Source: Deltaproteobacteria bacterium (GTDB lineage Bacteria > Myxococcota_A > Polyangia > Polyangiales > Polyangiaceae). Taken from it: a stretch of DNA of 64,000 bases. Below, piece after piece: positions 9,305 to 21,700 of the stretch. The translations under genes were made by a program, and so were the position numbers. The stretch covers positions 162,100 through 226,099 of the forward strand of contig JACRCQ010000073.1 of the NCBI GenBank assembly GCA_016218915.1, in the 5' to 3' direction. Each line of letters starts with the position of its first letter. The first letter of the stretch is position 1. Under the pieces are notes generated by a model that made no database searches, was not told where the DNA came from, and saw only the letters and a list, made by a program, of their open reading frames with translations.

Positions 9305-10191
9305 CGCATCCTGACCCTCCGGGCGCGACGCGCGAACAGGTCGCGCATGGGGGAGACGAACGAGCCGTCGGTGCGCACCACGCACGCATCGAGCGAGTGC
9401 TTCCTGAAGAGCTGCTCGCGATCTGCTCGCACCCTGTGCATTGCGCGCTGGTACCAGTCGCGCACCCGCGCATCCGAGGTGTCTACCACCACGGACTCTC
9501 CGGTCTCGAAGTCCTCGAATGTGGCGATCCCCACGTCCGGCAGCGCCTCGTCGCGCGGGTCCACGAGCATCACCGGGATGATGTCGTGCTTGGAGGAGGC
9601 CAGCGCAAGCGCACGCTCAAAGCCGGTATCGAAGAAGTCGCTGATCACGAAAGCCAGGCTGCGGCGCCGCGCTACCTTGGACAGCGTCTGCAGCGCGACG
9701 GTGAGGTTGGTGCCCGCTGCTCCTGCGCGCGGCTCGAAGCCGAGGATCTCTCGCACCACGCGCAAGACATGCTTGTCACCCTTCTTGGGGGGGACGAGCT
9801 TCTCGATCCTGTCGGTGGCGAGGATGAGTCCGACGCGATCATTGTTGTGAATCGCGCTGAACGCGGCCAGCGCGGCGATCTCGCCTGCCACCCGCGCCTT
9901 GGAGGTGCGACGCGTGCCGAACAGCTCGGACGCCGAGAGATCGACCACCAGCATCACGGTCAGCTCGCGCTCTTCCACGAACACCTTGACGAAGGCGTCG
10001 CTCATCCGGGCGGTCACGTTCCAGTCGATCTTCCGGACGTCGTCACCGTGCTGGTATTGACGCACATCGCGGAACGCCAGCCCTTGCCCCTTGAATACCG
10101 ACGTGTAGCTTCCCGACAGCTCGTCGTTGGCGAGCCGCTTGGTGACGAACTCGATCTTGCGCAGCTGTCGGAACAGTTCCTTCGGGATCAT
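9301..10191 (-). CDS. DUF58 domain protein
   Basis: 296-residue cytoplasmic DUF58 protein, the usual partner of MoxR. The diagnostic N-terminal segment is clear: FKGQGLAFRDVRQYQHGDD, then VRKIDWNVTARM. It is followed by a VWA-like fold that lacks a full MIDAS (LVVDLSASELFG). These proteins are thought to act as adaptors between the MoxR ATPase and VWA substrates. It starts at ATG 10191, 29 bases after the moxR stop, and overlaps the next gene by 4 bases. Confidence 0.92.
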   Translation of the reverse strand: MIPKELFRQLRKIEFVTKRLANDELSGSYTSVFKGQGLAFRDVRQYQHGDDVRKIDWNVTARMSDAFVKVFVEERELTVMLVVDLSASELFGTRRTSKARVAGEIAALAAFSAIHNNDRVGLILATDRIEKLVPPKKGDKHVLRVVREILGFEPRAGAAGTNLTVALQTLSKVARRRSLAFVISDFFDTGFERALALASSKHDIIPVMLVDPRDEALPDVGIATFEDFETGESVVVDTSDARVRDWYQRAMHRVRADREQLFRKHSLDACVVRTDGSFVSPMRDLFARRARRVRMR

Positions 10192-10220
10192 GGCAACGAC
10201 TTCCGTGGCGCGACCCGCGG

Positions 10221-11207
<987 letters not shown>

Positions 11208-11257
11208 GGTGGAAAGCCTCCGCGGACGGGCCGGTCAGAACCACTCGGCCGGGGCCA

Positions 11258-11285
11258 TGTATAGCGAGTCGGACGCTCTGGACAA
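11258..11285 (-). promoter_or_regulatory. Possible promoter of the moxR/bat operon
   Basis: On the minus strand, TTGTCC (11285-11280) and TATACA (11263-11258) are separated by 16 bases. They lie about 50 bases upstream of the moxR start in an otherwise gene-free 185-base interval. Each hexamer matches the sigma70 consensus at four positions, so this is only a plausible promoter. Confidence 0.3.
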
Positions 11286-11392
11286 CTGGAAGCCGCAACC
11301 TATTCCCGGCCCCAGGACAATTGGGGCGGGAAAGGGGGAAATTTGCCTGGTTGTGAGGGGACGATTCGTGGCCAGGGCCGCGGTCCGGGCGG

Positions 11393-12868
11393 TCAGCGCG
11401 CGCTGCTCTTGCTGATGCGCTCCAAATCGATTCCGAGAAGCCGCATGCGAGTCCACAGCGTGGTCCGTGACATGCCCAGCAGCTGCGCCGCACGCTCCCG
11501 GTGGCCGTCGCAGCTCGCGAGCGCTTCCTCGATCCGCTCTCGCTCTGCCCTCGAAGGTTCGTCAAGGGCAGCGGCAATCACGCCGGAGATCTTGGGCGCG
11601 GGCATGGTCGACGCCTTCTGACGGCCCGGGTTGCGCGTGATGCGCTTGGGCGCCGTGACCGACACCCGCTGCACAGGGGCGCCTACGACCGAGGTCACCG
11701 CATCTGCGCTGATCAGGTCCTGCTCGTGCAGAAGCGTCAGCTTGGTCAACACGTTGCGCATCTCGCGGATGTTGCCAGGCCAGGGATAGGCCGAGATCAT
11801 CTCGAGGGCATCTGGCGCAAACCGCATTTCCCAGCGCCCGGCGTCCCTTGCCACCTGCGCAAGGATCGCGCTCGCCAGGCGCGGTAGGTCCTCGGCACGC
11901 TCACGCAGCGGCGGCACCCGGATCATCACGCTCGCCAGCCGGTAGAACAAGGCCGGATAGAAGCTCTGGTCGTCGACCAGCGCCGAGATGTCCCGCTCGG
12001 TCGTGGCCAGCACCCGCGCCTGGAAGGGGACATCCGTATGGCAATCGATCGGACGGAACGATCCCCCTTCGATCACCTGCAGGATCGCGGGTCCCAGGGA
12101 CGTGGGCAGCTCGCTGAGCTCGCGCAGCACCAGCGTTCCGCCGCGCGCATTGGCGAGCGAGCCATGCCGGGTCGATGGGCCATCCACGAACGATCCATCG
12201 GGTTCCGCCGTGCCGAACAGGCGCTCCTCCAGTAGCTCCGGAGCGACGTCGAGCAGGTTCACCGTCACGAGCGCGGCGCGCGACTGCCCGCTCAACGAAT
12301 GGATCAGGCGCGCAACGACGTCCTTGCCCACGCCGCTTTCCCCGAGGATCAGCGCGTTTGCATCGGAATTCGAGGCGACCATTCGTGCGAGCGCGGCCAT
12401 TTCCTGCACCGCAGGCACCTTCGACTCGAGGAACGCGCTCTCGATCTCGTCGATTCGCGTTTCGGCCGGCGTGGTGCGGCGCGTGTGGGCCAACCCGCCT
12501 GCAGCCTCCACGACAGAAACGAGCTGGGCGACGCTCAGCGGGGCGCACAGGTAGTCGTAGGCACCGGCTTTCGCGATCGAGACCGCATGGGCAACGTTCG
12601 GAAAGTCAGCCAGAACCACGACTTCCGGACGGAGGGTGTTGGCCAGGACCGCGCGGGCCAGGTCGAGCCCTGCCTGCTTTCCTCCAAGCGCCGTCTCCAG
12701 AATCAGGACGTCGAACACCTCCTGCTCGATCGCGCGGTTGGCTTCCTCGGAGGAATGCGCGACGCGAACGGTGTGTCCCTGCTGTCCAAGAGCATCCGAG
12801 TAGAGCAACGCGACGTGTGGGTCTGTGACCCCAAGGAGTACGTTATGACGCTCGTCAGGGCCATTCAT
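11393..12868 (-). CDS. Degenerate NtrC-like regulator with pseudo-receiver
   Basis: 491-residue protein with receiver, AAA+ and Fis-type HTH domains, the layout of sigma54 activators, but key residues are altered. In the receiver (about 8-125) the phospho-acceptor Asp position is Glu58 (LILETAL) and the usual Lys before Pro is Ala109 (LCAPLS). In the AAA+ domain Walker A is intact (GESGVGKD, K182). The sigma54-contact GAFTGA loop is replaced by DGSFVDG (224-230), and the Walker B Asp is Arg249 (TLVLRELSEL). The HTH ends RERAAQLLGMSRTTLWTRM. It may therefore act without phosphorylation and without sigma54. ATG 12868 has GGAGG five bases upstream. Confidence 0.85.
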   Translation of the reverse strand: MNGPDERHNVLLGVTDPHVALLYSDALGQQGHTVRVAHSSEEANRAIEQEVFDVLILETALGGKQAGLDLARAVLANTLRPEVVVLADFPNVAHAVSIAKAGAYDYLCAPLSVAQLVSVVEAAGGLAHTRRTTPAETRIDEIESAFLESKVPAVQEMAALARMVASNSDANALILGESGVGKDVVARLIHSLSGQSRAALVTVNLLDVAPELLEERLFGTAEPDGSFVDGPSTRHGSLANARGGTLVLRELSELPTSLGPAILQVIEGGSFRPIDCHTDVPFQARVLATTERDISALVDDQSFYPALFYRLASVMIRVPPLRERAEDLPRLASAILAQVARDAGRWEMRFAPDALEMISAYPWPGNIREMRNVLTKLTLLHEQDLISADAVTSVVGAPVQRVSVTAPKRITRNPGRQKASTMPAPKISGVIAAALDEPSRAERERIEEALASCDGHRERAAQLLGMSRTTLWTRMRLLGIDLERISKSSAR

Positions 12869-12894
12869 CCGTGCCTCCAGGTTCCAGGGCAACA

Positions 12895-12904
12895 CTTAGC
12901 TAAG
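12895..12904. promoter_or_regulatory. Palindrome upstream of the regulator gene
   Basis: A perfect 10-base palindrome (CTTAGCTAAG) starts 27 bases upstream of the regulator's ATG, in an AT-richer patch unusual for this window. Possible operator, perhaps autoregulatory. A TTGACA on the minus strand lies further upstream at about 12941-12946. Confidence 0.3.
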
Positions 12905-12972
12905 CGTACACTAAGGAAATCGCAGCAAGGTGGGATGGTGTCAAGCCACCACACTCACTCAATAACTACAGC

Positions 12973-12992
12973 ATTGTGAACCAGTTTACAAT
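12973..12992. promoter_or_regulatory. Inverted repeat upstream of the regulator gene
   Basis: The arms ATTGTGAA (12973-12980) and TTTACAAT (12985-12992) match at 7 of 8 positions around a 4-base spacer. It lies in the gap between pmbA and the regulator gene, both on the minus strand, about 105 bases before the regulator start. The spacing suits a dimeric repressor or activator, but no binding protein can be named. Confidence 0.3.
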
Positions 12993-13105
12993 TGTTCCCG
13001 TTGTTCGCTCCTTCAGGTTGCCCCTGTAGAGCTTGTGACGCGTCAGGGCCCGACGCGCAAGCACGTGCGCGTCCGGACAGTCCGGCCAAACGGGTCGTGT
13101 GCGGC

Positions 13106-14476
13106 TCAGCTGCCGCCGATGGTCATCGACGCCACGCGCAAAGCCGGCGTCAGGATCGAGCTGCGAAGCTCGAAGCGATCCGCTATCGCATCGATGCTCT
13201 GCAGCAACCGGTCGAGATTCAACGAGATGGTGACCTCGCTCACAGGATGCGTGAGCTCCCCGTCCTCGATCCAGTAGCCCGACGCGCCCCGGGAGAAGTC
13301 GCCCGTGGTCGCGTTGAACCCGAACCCCATCATCTCCGTGACGTACAGCCCGCGCGGCGTGCTTCGGATGATGTCCTGCTCGGTCGATCCGGCCACCGGC
13401 TGCAGGATGAAGTTCGTGGTGCCTGGCCCGACCGCCGCGTTCGACCCGCGAGATCCGCTTGCGGTCGAGCTTCGCTCCAGCTTGCGCCCGGCGTAGGAGT
13501 CACACAGAAACGTCCGCAAGATGCCCCGCTCCACCACGATGTTGCGGCGTGACAGCAGCCCTTCGCCGTCATGGGCGCGCGAGCCGAAGCCGCGCGGGAT
13601 CAGCGGATCGTCGACGATCGTGACCAGATCCGAAGCGATCCGCGTGTTTTCGCGCGCTGCCAGGTAGCTCGAGCGGCGCCACACCGAGGAGCCCACGATG
13701 CACGAGGCCAGAAGGCCGATCAGGGAAGCTGCGGATTCCTGGGGGAAGACGACGGCCGCTTCGGTCGTGGGAACCTTGCGGGCGCCGAGCATTCCCACGG
13801 TCCTTCGCGCTGCCTCACGCCCGATCGCTGCAGCTTCCGGCAGGTCCGCACGATGTCGACGGGCTTCGTACCAACCGCTCCGACGCTTCTTCCCGTCCGT
13901 GTCATCTGCCACCGGGACCACGCTCAACGACACCATCGAGCTTTGCCAGGTGCTCGAGAATCCTGCGGACAGCACGACTGCCGTTGCACCGGTCCCGCGC
14001 GAGAACGTCGAGCTCTGCATGTTGGTGATGCGCGGATCGAACTCGCGCGCGCCTCGCTCGCCCGCCAGCGCCGCATCGATCGCCTCCTGCGCTCCCACTT
14101 CGTCCACCGAAGGGTCGAACAGATCGAGGCTCGCAAAGGGCCCCTTCGCGATGAGCGCAGGGTCTGCTGGGCCCGCGAACGGGTCGGTCTGCGAGAGCTC
14201 TGCCAGCTCGATGCCATCGCGCACGAAGCGATCGATGCCCTCTGGCGACAGGTCCGACGTGCTGGTGAGCGCCACGCGATGGTCTCGGATGACCCGAAGC
14301 CCGGCCGAGTGGTGGGAGGCCTCCTCGAGCACCTCGACCTGCCCGACGCGGACACGTGCGGACAGATCGGCTCCTTCGCGCACGATCGCCTCGGCCACGT
14401 CAGCGCCTGCGCTGCGAGCCTTGCTCACGATCTTTTCGGCCTGCTCCAGCAGCTTGTCGAGCGCGCGTTCGGTCAT
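13106..14476 (-). CDS. pmbA: PmbA/TldE metalloprotease-like protein
   Basis: 456-residue TldD/PmbA-family protein. The partner TldD carries the zinc HExxxH site; this protein lacks one, as PmbA/TldE does. Visible features are the N-terminal LLEQAEKIVSKARSAGAD helix, GLRVIRDHRVALTSTSD, the conserved middle (PLIPRGFGSRAHDGEG), GRKLERSSTASGSR, and the C-terminal TGDFSRGASGYWIEDGE. TldD/E heterodimers unfold and digest peptides and process some RiPP precursors such as microcin B17. No tldD is in this window. The tldE link to peptide processing is worth remembering next to the radical SAM genes, though those lie 11 kb away. Confidence 0.9.
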   Translation of the reverse strand: MTERALDKLLEQAEKIVSKARSAGADVAEAIVREGADLSARVRVGQVEVLEEASHHSAGLRVIRDHRVALTSTSDLSPEGIDRFVRDGIELAELSQTDPFAGPADPALIAKGPFASLDLFDPSVDEVGAQEAIDAALAGERGAREFDPRITNMQSSTFSRGTGATAVVLSAGFSSTWQSSMVSLSVVPVADDTDGKKRRSGWYEARRHRADLPEAAAIGREAARRTVGMLGARKVPTTEAAVVFPQESAASLIGLLASCIVGSSVWRRSSYLAARENTRIASDLVTIVDDPLIPRGFGSRAHDGEGLLSRRNIVVERGILRTFLCDSYAGRKLERSSTASGSRGSNAAVGPGTTNFILQPVAGSTEQDIIRSTPRGLYVTEMMGFGFNATTGDFSRGASGYWIEDGELTHPVSEVTISLNLDRLLQSIDAIADRFELRSSILTPALRVASMTIGGS

Positions 14477-14538
14477 GCCTCAAGTCATGGTCGCGCCGCG
14501 ATCCGAGCGCAAGGCGGATCTGGCCCGCCAGGGATTTG

Positions 14539-15120
14539 TCAGCCCGAGCGCATGCCCGACGATCGGCTGCGGACCTTGGCGGACATCAGCCGCAGCTCGC
14601 GCATCGTCAGCGCAACCGCCAGAGCGAGCACGCCGTCCATCCAGATCAACGCGTAGCCCAGGGGCGTTCCCGCAACCGATCGCGTTCCGAAGTCCCCGTG
14701 GTACTGCGACCAGGTCGCTGCGATTCCGAGACGTCGTGAGAAGATCAGGGTGCACAGCAGCGCAATCCCCACCGGGATTGCGGCGAGCGTGAGCACCGGC
14801 GCGAGCCGTCTGCGCCTCGCATGCGGCGCTGCCAGCACGAACCCGATCGGGACCGAGCTTGCGTCAACGAGCACGAGGGCGAGCACGACGGCAGACGGAA
14901 GCCGCTGGGTGTTGACGAGGTAGGCAAAAGCCCAGTCACCGTCGAATGCCACGAAGTAGCCGGCCGCAGGTGCGAACACGAGGACCGAGAACAGCGCTGC
15001 CACGACCAACGCGCGCGACCCAAGGACCGAAGTCGGATCCGACGCGATCTCGTCGGCGGCCGCCCACGCAAAGGCGATGCCGAGCACGAATCCGAGCAAA
15101 GGAGCGATGAACGCGGGCAT
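14539..15120 (-). CDS. Multi-pass membrane protein, unknown
   Basis: 193-residue hydrophobic protein with about five predicted membrane helices, including FIAPLLGFVLGIAFAWAAA, ALVVAALFSVLVFAPAAGYFV, AVVLALVLVDASSVPIGFVL and VLTLAAIPVGIALLCTLIF. A basic loop (HARRRRLAP) should face the cytoplasm by the positive-inside rule, and the C-terminus is basic. ATG 15120 is preferred over one five codons earlier because it opens the first helix cleanly. I do not recognise a family. It is 62 bases downstream-adjacent to pmbA on the same strand and diverges from larB. Confidence 0.65.
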   Translation of the reverse strand: MPAFIAPLLGFVLGIAFAWAAADEIASDPTSVLGSRALVVAALFSVLVFAPAAGYFVAFDGDWAFAYLVNTQRLPSAVVLALVLVDASSVPIGFVLAAPHARRRRLAPVLTLAAIPVGIALLCTLIFSRRLGIAATWSQYHGDFGTRSVAGTPLGYALIWMDGVLALAVALTMRELRLMSAKVRSRSSGMRSG

Positions 15121-15235
15121 CGGCCTGCAAGCCAATCACAGCCCGGGGCAGGTGTACAGCGCTGTGGGGCGCCGAATGGTGGATGAATCCCGGGGCCTTT
15201 GAGGAAAGCTCGACGAGGCCATCGGAGCGCGCTAC

Positions 15236-16012
15236 ATGCGCGTCGTGGATGCATCCCAACTGCGGCGCCTGCTCGAGCAGCTCAAGGACGGGTCGATCAC
15301 CGTTGACGAGGCGTTCGAAGGGGTGAAGCACGCCCCCTACGCCAACCTCGGCTTCGCGCAGGTCGATCACCACCGCGCTTTGCGCCAGGGGCTTGCCGAA
15401 GTCATCCTCGGAGAGCCCAAGACCGCCGAGCAAATCGCGGGCATCGCAGGCGAGCTCGTTCGCGCCAGCCAGAACGTGCTGGTCACACGCCTTGACGCTA
15501 CCAAGGCCGCCGCAGTCCAGTCCCTGCTACCGGAGCTCAGGTACGTTGCCCAGGCCCGCGTCGGTACCATCGAAGTCAGCCCGATCCCGCCCAGGCCGGG
15601 ATGCGTACTCGTCATCACAGGCGGAACCGGCGATATCCCTGTGGCCGAAGAGGCTGTCGAGACGCTTCGGATGTCAGGGGTTGCTGCGCAGCGCCTCTAC
15701 GACGTCGGCGTGGCCGGCATTCACCGCGTGCTGGCGCTGCGCGAATCGATCGAGAAGGCCGACGCTGCCATCGTGGTGGCAGGCATGGAAGGGGCTCTGG
15801 CAAGCGTGGTCGGCGGTCTGGCTTCCTGCCCGGTGATCGCAGTGCCCACCAGCGTCGGATACGGCGCTCAGCTCGCCGGGTTCACCCCGCTGTTCAGCAT
15901 GCTCTCGTCGTGCGCCTCCGGCGTGGTCGTGGTCAACATCGACAACGGGTTCGGTGCCGCCATGGCCGTGCACCGCCTGCTGCTGACCAGCGCACGCGCA
16001 AAGAAGGGTTGA
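15236..16012 (+). CDS. larB: Nickel pincer cofactor synthase LarB
   Basis: 258-residue LarB, a carboxylase/hydrolase of nicotinic acid adenine dinucleotide that makes the dicarboxylated pyridinium precursor of the nickel-pincer nucleotide. Family features seen are the N-terminal helix (LRRLLEQLKDGSITVDEA), DHHRALRQGLAEVILGEPKT, and the PurE-like AIR-carboxylase fold with ITGGTGDIPVAEEA, VAGMEGALASVVGGL and VPTSVGYGA. Its stop at 16012 is followed two bases later by the larC ATG, so the two are cotranscribed and probably coupled. No larE or larA is in the window. Confidence 0.95.
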   Translation: MRVVDASQLRRLLEQLKDGSITVDEAFEGVKHAPYANLGFAQVDHHRALRQGLAEVILGEPKTAEQIAGIAGELVRASQNVLVTRLDATKAAAVQSLLPELRYVAQARVGTIEVSPIPPRPGCVLVITGGTGDIPVAEEAVETLRMSGVAAQRLYDVGVAGIHRVLALRESIEKADAAIVVAGMEGALASVVGGLASCPVIAVPTSVGYGAQLAGFTPLFSMLSSCASGVVVVNIDNGFGAAMAVHRLLLTSARAKKG

Positions 16013-16014
16013 GC

Positions 16015-17511
<1,497 letters not shown>

Positions 17512-18792
17512 CCAGGAACTCCTCGATGGGCGGGTAGACATCGCGGCTCACGCCTGCACCCAAGGCCAGGTCACCGTGCCCGTACCCGCCCTTGCTGCCG
17601 TCCTCGCCCAGCAAAACAAATCGCTTGAAAACCCTTGGATTCGCGGCACCCCACGCCTCGAACGCATGTCGGACCGTTGCCGGCGGTGCAATGCGATCCG
17701 CCGATCCCGCAATGAACAGGGCCGGCACGTTCGCATCCTCGAGGCCTCGCAGGATCGGCTTGCCATCGATCTCGATCGTGCCGTCTCGGCTCGCCCACCT
17801 CAGGAAGTCCGCGTGCAGCGCGCTCGCCACGTCCTCGATGCAGTTCACCAACCCGCGGCGGGTCATGCCGCGCTCCATGTTCTTCGGGTTGAGGATCGCG
17901 TGGTGCAGAGGGGTGGCGAACCATTCGGATTGGAACGCGTAGGCAATGGCGAGCGTGCGAAGGGGAAGCGTGGGCATCAGGCTGCGCGGGATGCTGCCGA
18001 TGAAACGTGGCACACGGACGGGCGAGTCGATCCGCCCCGGGGCGCCGACGAACGCGGCGCGACGAATCAAGCGCTCGGGGACTTCACGGCCGAGCGTGGC
18101 GTACAGCAGGATACCGCCCATCGAGAAGCCGACGTAGTCGAGCTGAGGTGCTCCGGTCCGATCAAGCACGGTGCCGATGGCGAGGGGCAGATCGTAGTGC
18201 GCCATGTTGGCGAAGCAGGTCTTGCGACGCAGGGTCGGGCGCAGGCGCAGCCCGCTGCGCAGTGTCACCAGCCAGACGTCTCTTCCCCGGGCCTTGAGAT
18301 ACCGCGCCAGGGAATGGTCCGGGTCTCCGTCCTGGTTGCGGTGGTTCGATGCCACGCCGTGGACCAGCAGAACCGGCGGCAGCGCGCTTGGCTCGGCCGG
18401 AGCAATCCTTCGCAGCTCGATCCTGGACCCATCGGCAGTGTCGATCGATTCGACCGCTTCGTAGCCGAGCGCGAGCGTGAGCTGACGCCGCCACCATGCG
18501 AGGTGCAGGGCCGCAGACACCACGAAAAGCAGCGCAACGCCGCCTGCGAGCAGGAAGTATGCGCCTGTGGATCCGGTGATCCGGATCAAGTGCTGTAGCC
18601 AGTCCGACAAGCCCCCCAAAGATAGGCACAGAGATGCGGCGTGCAACCGAATTCCTTCACCAAGAGCGCGTGAACCGGTCGAGCCCGGATCAGGCGAAGC
18701 GCCTCGCGCAGTGCCACGAAATGGCAATTGTCGGGCTTGGACATTGACGCTCCCGGCGTACCCCGCTCATAAGAGCCACCGGTCGTCTTGCC

Positions 18793-21700
18793 ATGAATCG
18801 AACCGTCCTCTCCGTCGCCCGCACCCACAACCTCAAAGGCATCTCGCTCCAGCTCGAAGGCGGAGAGCTCGTTGCCGTCACAGGCGTGTCCGGTGCAGGG
18901 AAGTCCTCGTTGTGCATCGACACGCTCTATGCGGAAGGGCAGCGACGCTTCGTCGAAAGCTTCAGCCCCTACGCGCGCCAGTTCCTCGAGCGCCATGAGC
19001 GTCCGCCGATCGACAAGCTCGATCCGGTGCCCGCCGCGGTCGCAGTGGATCGCCGCGCTCCGGTGAAGAGCTCACGATCCACGGTGGCGACCATGGCCGA
19101 CGTGGAGCCGTACCTGTCTGCGTTGTTCCTGCGCGAAGCTCTGCCGATGTGCCCGGACTGCAAGGTGGTCGCGCGGCACATCGATGCAGCCCAGGCCGCT
19201 TCGCAGGCGCTCGAAGGGCTCAAGTCCGCGCGCGTGCTCGTGGTCTACCCCAGGCGGGTCGAAGGCACTGCTGCCTATCTGGAAGCGCGAGATTCGCTCG
19301 TGGCAGCGGGAAACCGGCGCGTGCTGGTGGCAGGAGCGGTGCGCGATCTCGATGAGGTCCGCCCAAGCGAAGTGCTGGGAGCGGGCGGACAATTCGACGT
19401 GGTCCTGGATCGCGTGACTGTGGGAAGCGCGTCGCGGCTTCGTGTGCAGGAAGCGTTCGAGCGGGGGTGGCGCGAAGGGGGCGGCGTCGTTGCGGTGGTG
19501 ACCGAGGACGGCGCGCGGCGCCTGGTGCGCCAGGGATTGGTGTGTCCTTCGTGCGCACGCGCCTTCGAGCCTGCCCGGCCGGGGCTGTTCTCGTACCAGT
19601 CGCCCGTCGGCGCCTGCAGCACCTGCAAGGGATTCGGCAGGGTGATTGGCCTGGATCTGCGCAAGGTGATTCCAGATCCCGGCAAGTCCCTCAACGAGAG
19701 AGTCATCCGTCCCTGGAGCGGGAAAGCGGCGCAGTGGGAGCGGCGCGTCATGCGCAAGTACTGCGAGCGCATGGGCATCGACATGGACCTGCCGTGGGCG
19801 CTGCTCACCGAGGCACAGCGCAATGCGGTGCTGGATGGGGAAGGAACCTGGAAGGGCAAGAAGTACCCCGGCGTGCGCCTGTGGTTCAAATGGATGGAAG
19901 GGCGCGCGTACAAGATGCACGTACGCGTGTTCCTGTCGCGCTACCGCTCCTATGATCCGTGTCCAACCTGCGACGGAAAGAGGCTCAACGAGTCAGCGCT
20001 TTCGTATCGAATCGACGGAATGGATCTTTCCCAGTGGCACGGTCTGGAGCTGCGAGAAGTCGTCGAGCGCCTGGAGCGGCTCCCCACGAGAAACGCCCAG
20101 GGAGATCTCATCCGCCGCGAGCTCGTTTCGCGGGTCGGCTTCCTGTGCGAGGTCGGGCTCGGCTACCTGACCCTCGATCGGCAGGCACGTACGCTGTCCG
20201 GCGGCGAAGCGCAGCGCGTGTCGCTCACGGCTGCGCTTGGCGCGTCCTTGACGGGCGCTCTGATCGTGCTCGACGAGCCCACGGTGGGGCTGCACGTGAC
20301 GGACATTCCGCCGCTGGTGCGCACGATGCGCACGCTGGCGGACAACGGCAACAGCGTGCTGGTGGTGGAGCACGAGCCATCTGTGATTCGCGCTACGGAC
20401 CGGGTCATCGATCTGGGGCCAGGTGCTGGGGCGCGCGGTGGGGAGATCCTGTTTTCGGGCACGCCTGCAGCGCTCGCGAAGCGGAGCGACCTTCCCACCG
20501 GACGGGCACTCGCTGACCTCGATGCCAACAGGAAGTGGCCGCGACGAACGCCGCGCTCTTGGCTGACCGTGCGCAATGCCCGGGCGAACAACCTCGCAGG
20601 CTTGGACGTCCGTCTTCCGTTGGGCGTGGTGTGTGCCCTGAGCGGGCCCAGCGGCTCCGGCAAGAGCACGCTGGCTGAGGAGGTGCTCTACCGCGCAGTG
20701 GCCGCGCACTTGTCCGTGGCAGATGTGGAGCCGGCCGGCGACCACGATCGGATCGAAGGACTCGAATCCCTCTACAACGTGGTTCTTGTAGATCAGGCGC
20801 CTTTGGGAAGGACGTCCCGGGGCAATCCGGCGACCTACACCAAGGCCTGGGATCGAATTCGAGATCGGTTCGCAAACGAGCCGTCCGCGAAGTCTGCAGG
20901 GTTCGGACCTTCGCACTTCTCCTTCAACGTGAGCGCCGGTCGTTGCGAGGCGTGCTCCGGCGAAGGCTACGAGACCGTCGAGATGCAGTTCCTCGCGGAT
21001 GTGTCGCTGCTTTGCCCGGTCTGCCGCGGCAAGCGCTTCCGGAGCGAGGTGCTGGAAGTCCGGTATCGCGGCCGATCCGTGGCGGACGTGCTGCAGATGA
21101 CGGTCGACGAGGTCCTGGAATGGGCCGACGACGATGCCCACCTCACGCGGAGCCTCCAGCCCCTGACCCGTCTCGGGTTGGGCTACCTTCCACTCGGCCA
21201 GCCGCTCAGCACGCTATCAGGCGGCGAAGCGCAGCGTCTCAAGCTGGCGCGCGCGCTGCGAGGCTCGGTGGATGGCACGCTGTTCGTTCTCGACGAGCCC
21301 AGCGCAGGGCTGCATCCGGAGGACGTCGGGTATCTCGTGGATGCCATGCACGACCTTGCCTCGCGCGGAGCCAGCGTGATCGTCGTGGATCATGATCTGC
21401 AGGTGATTCGCGCGTGCGATTGGGTCGTGGATCTCGGACCGGGCGCAGGACGCGATGGCGGCAACGTGGTGGCCGAGGGCACGCCTGAGCACATCGCCCA
21501 AGGAAAAGGGCGCACGGCGCTGGCATTGCGCGAAGCCGCTTTGCCCGCCGCGCGAAGCGCGAGGAAGGCCGCAGACAGGCCCGCGGTCGGAGATGCGATC
21601 CAGATCCAGAATGCCCGGGAGCACAACCTGAGGGAGGTCACCTGCGCCATTCCCAAGGAGAAGCTCGTCGTGGTCACCGGGCCGAGCGGCTCTGGCAAGA

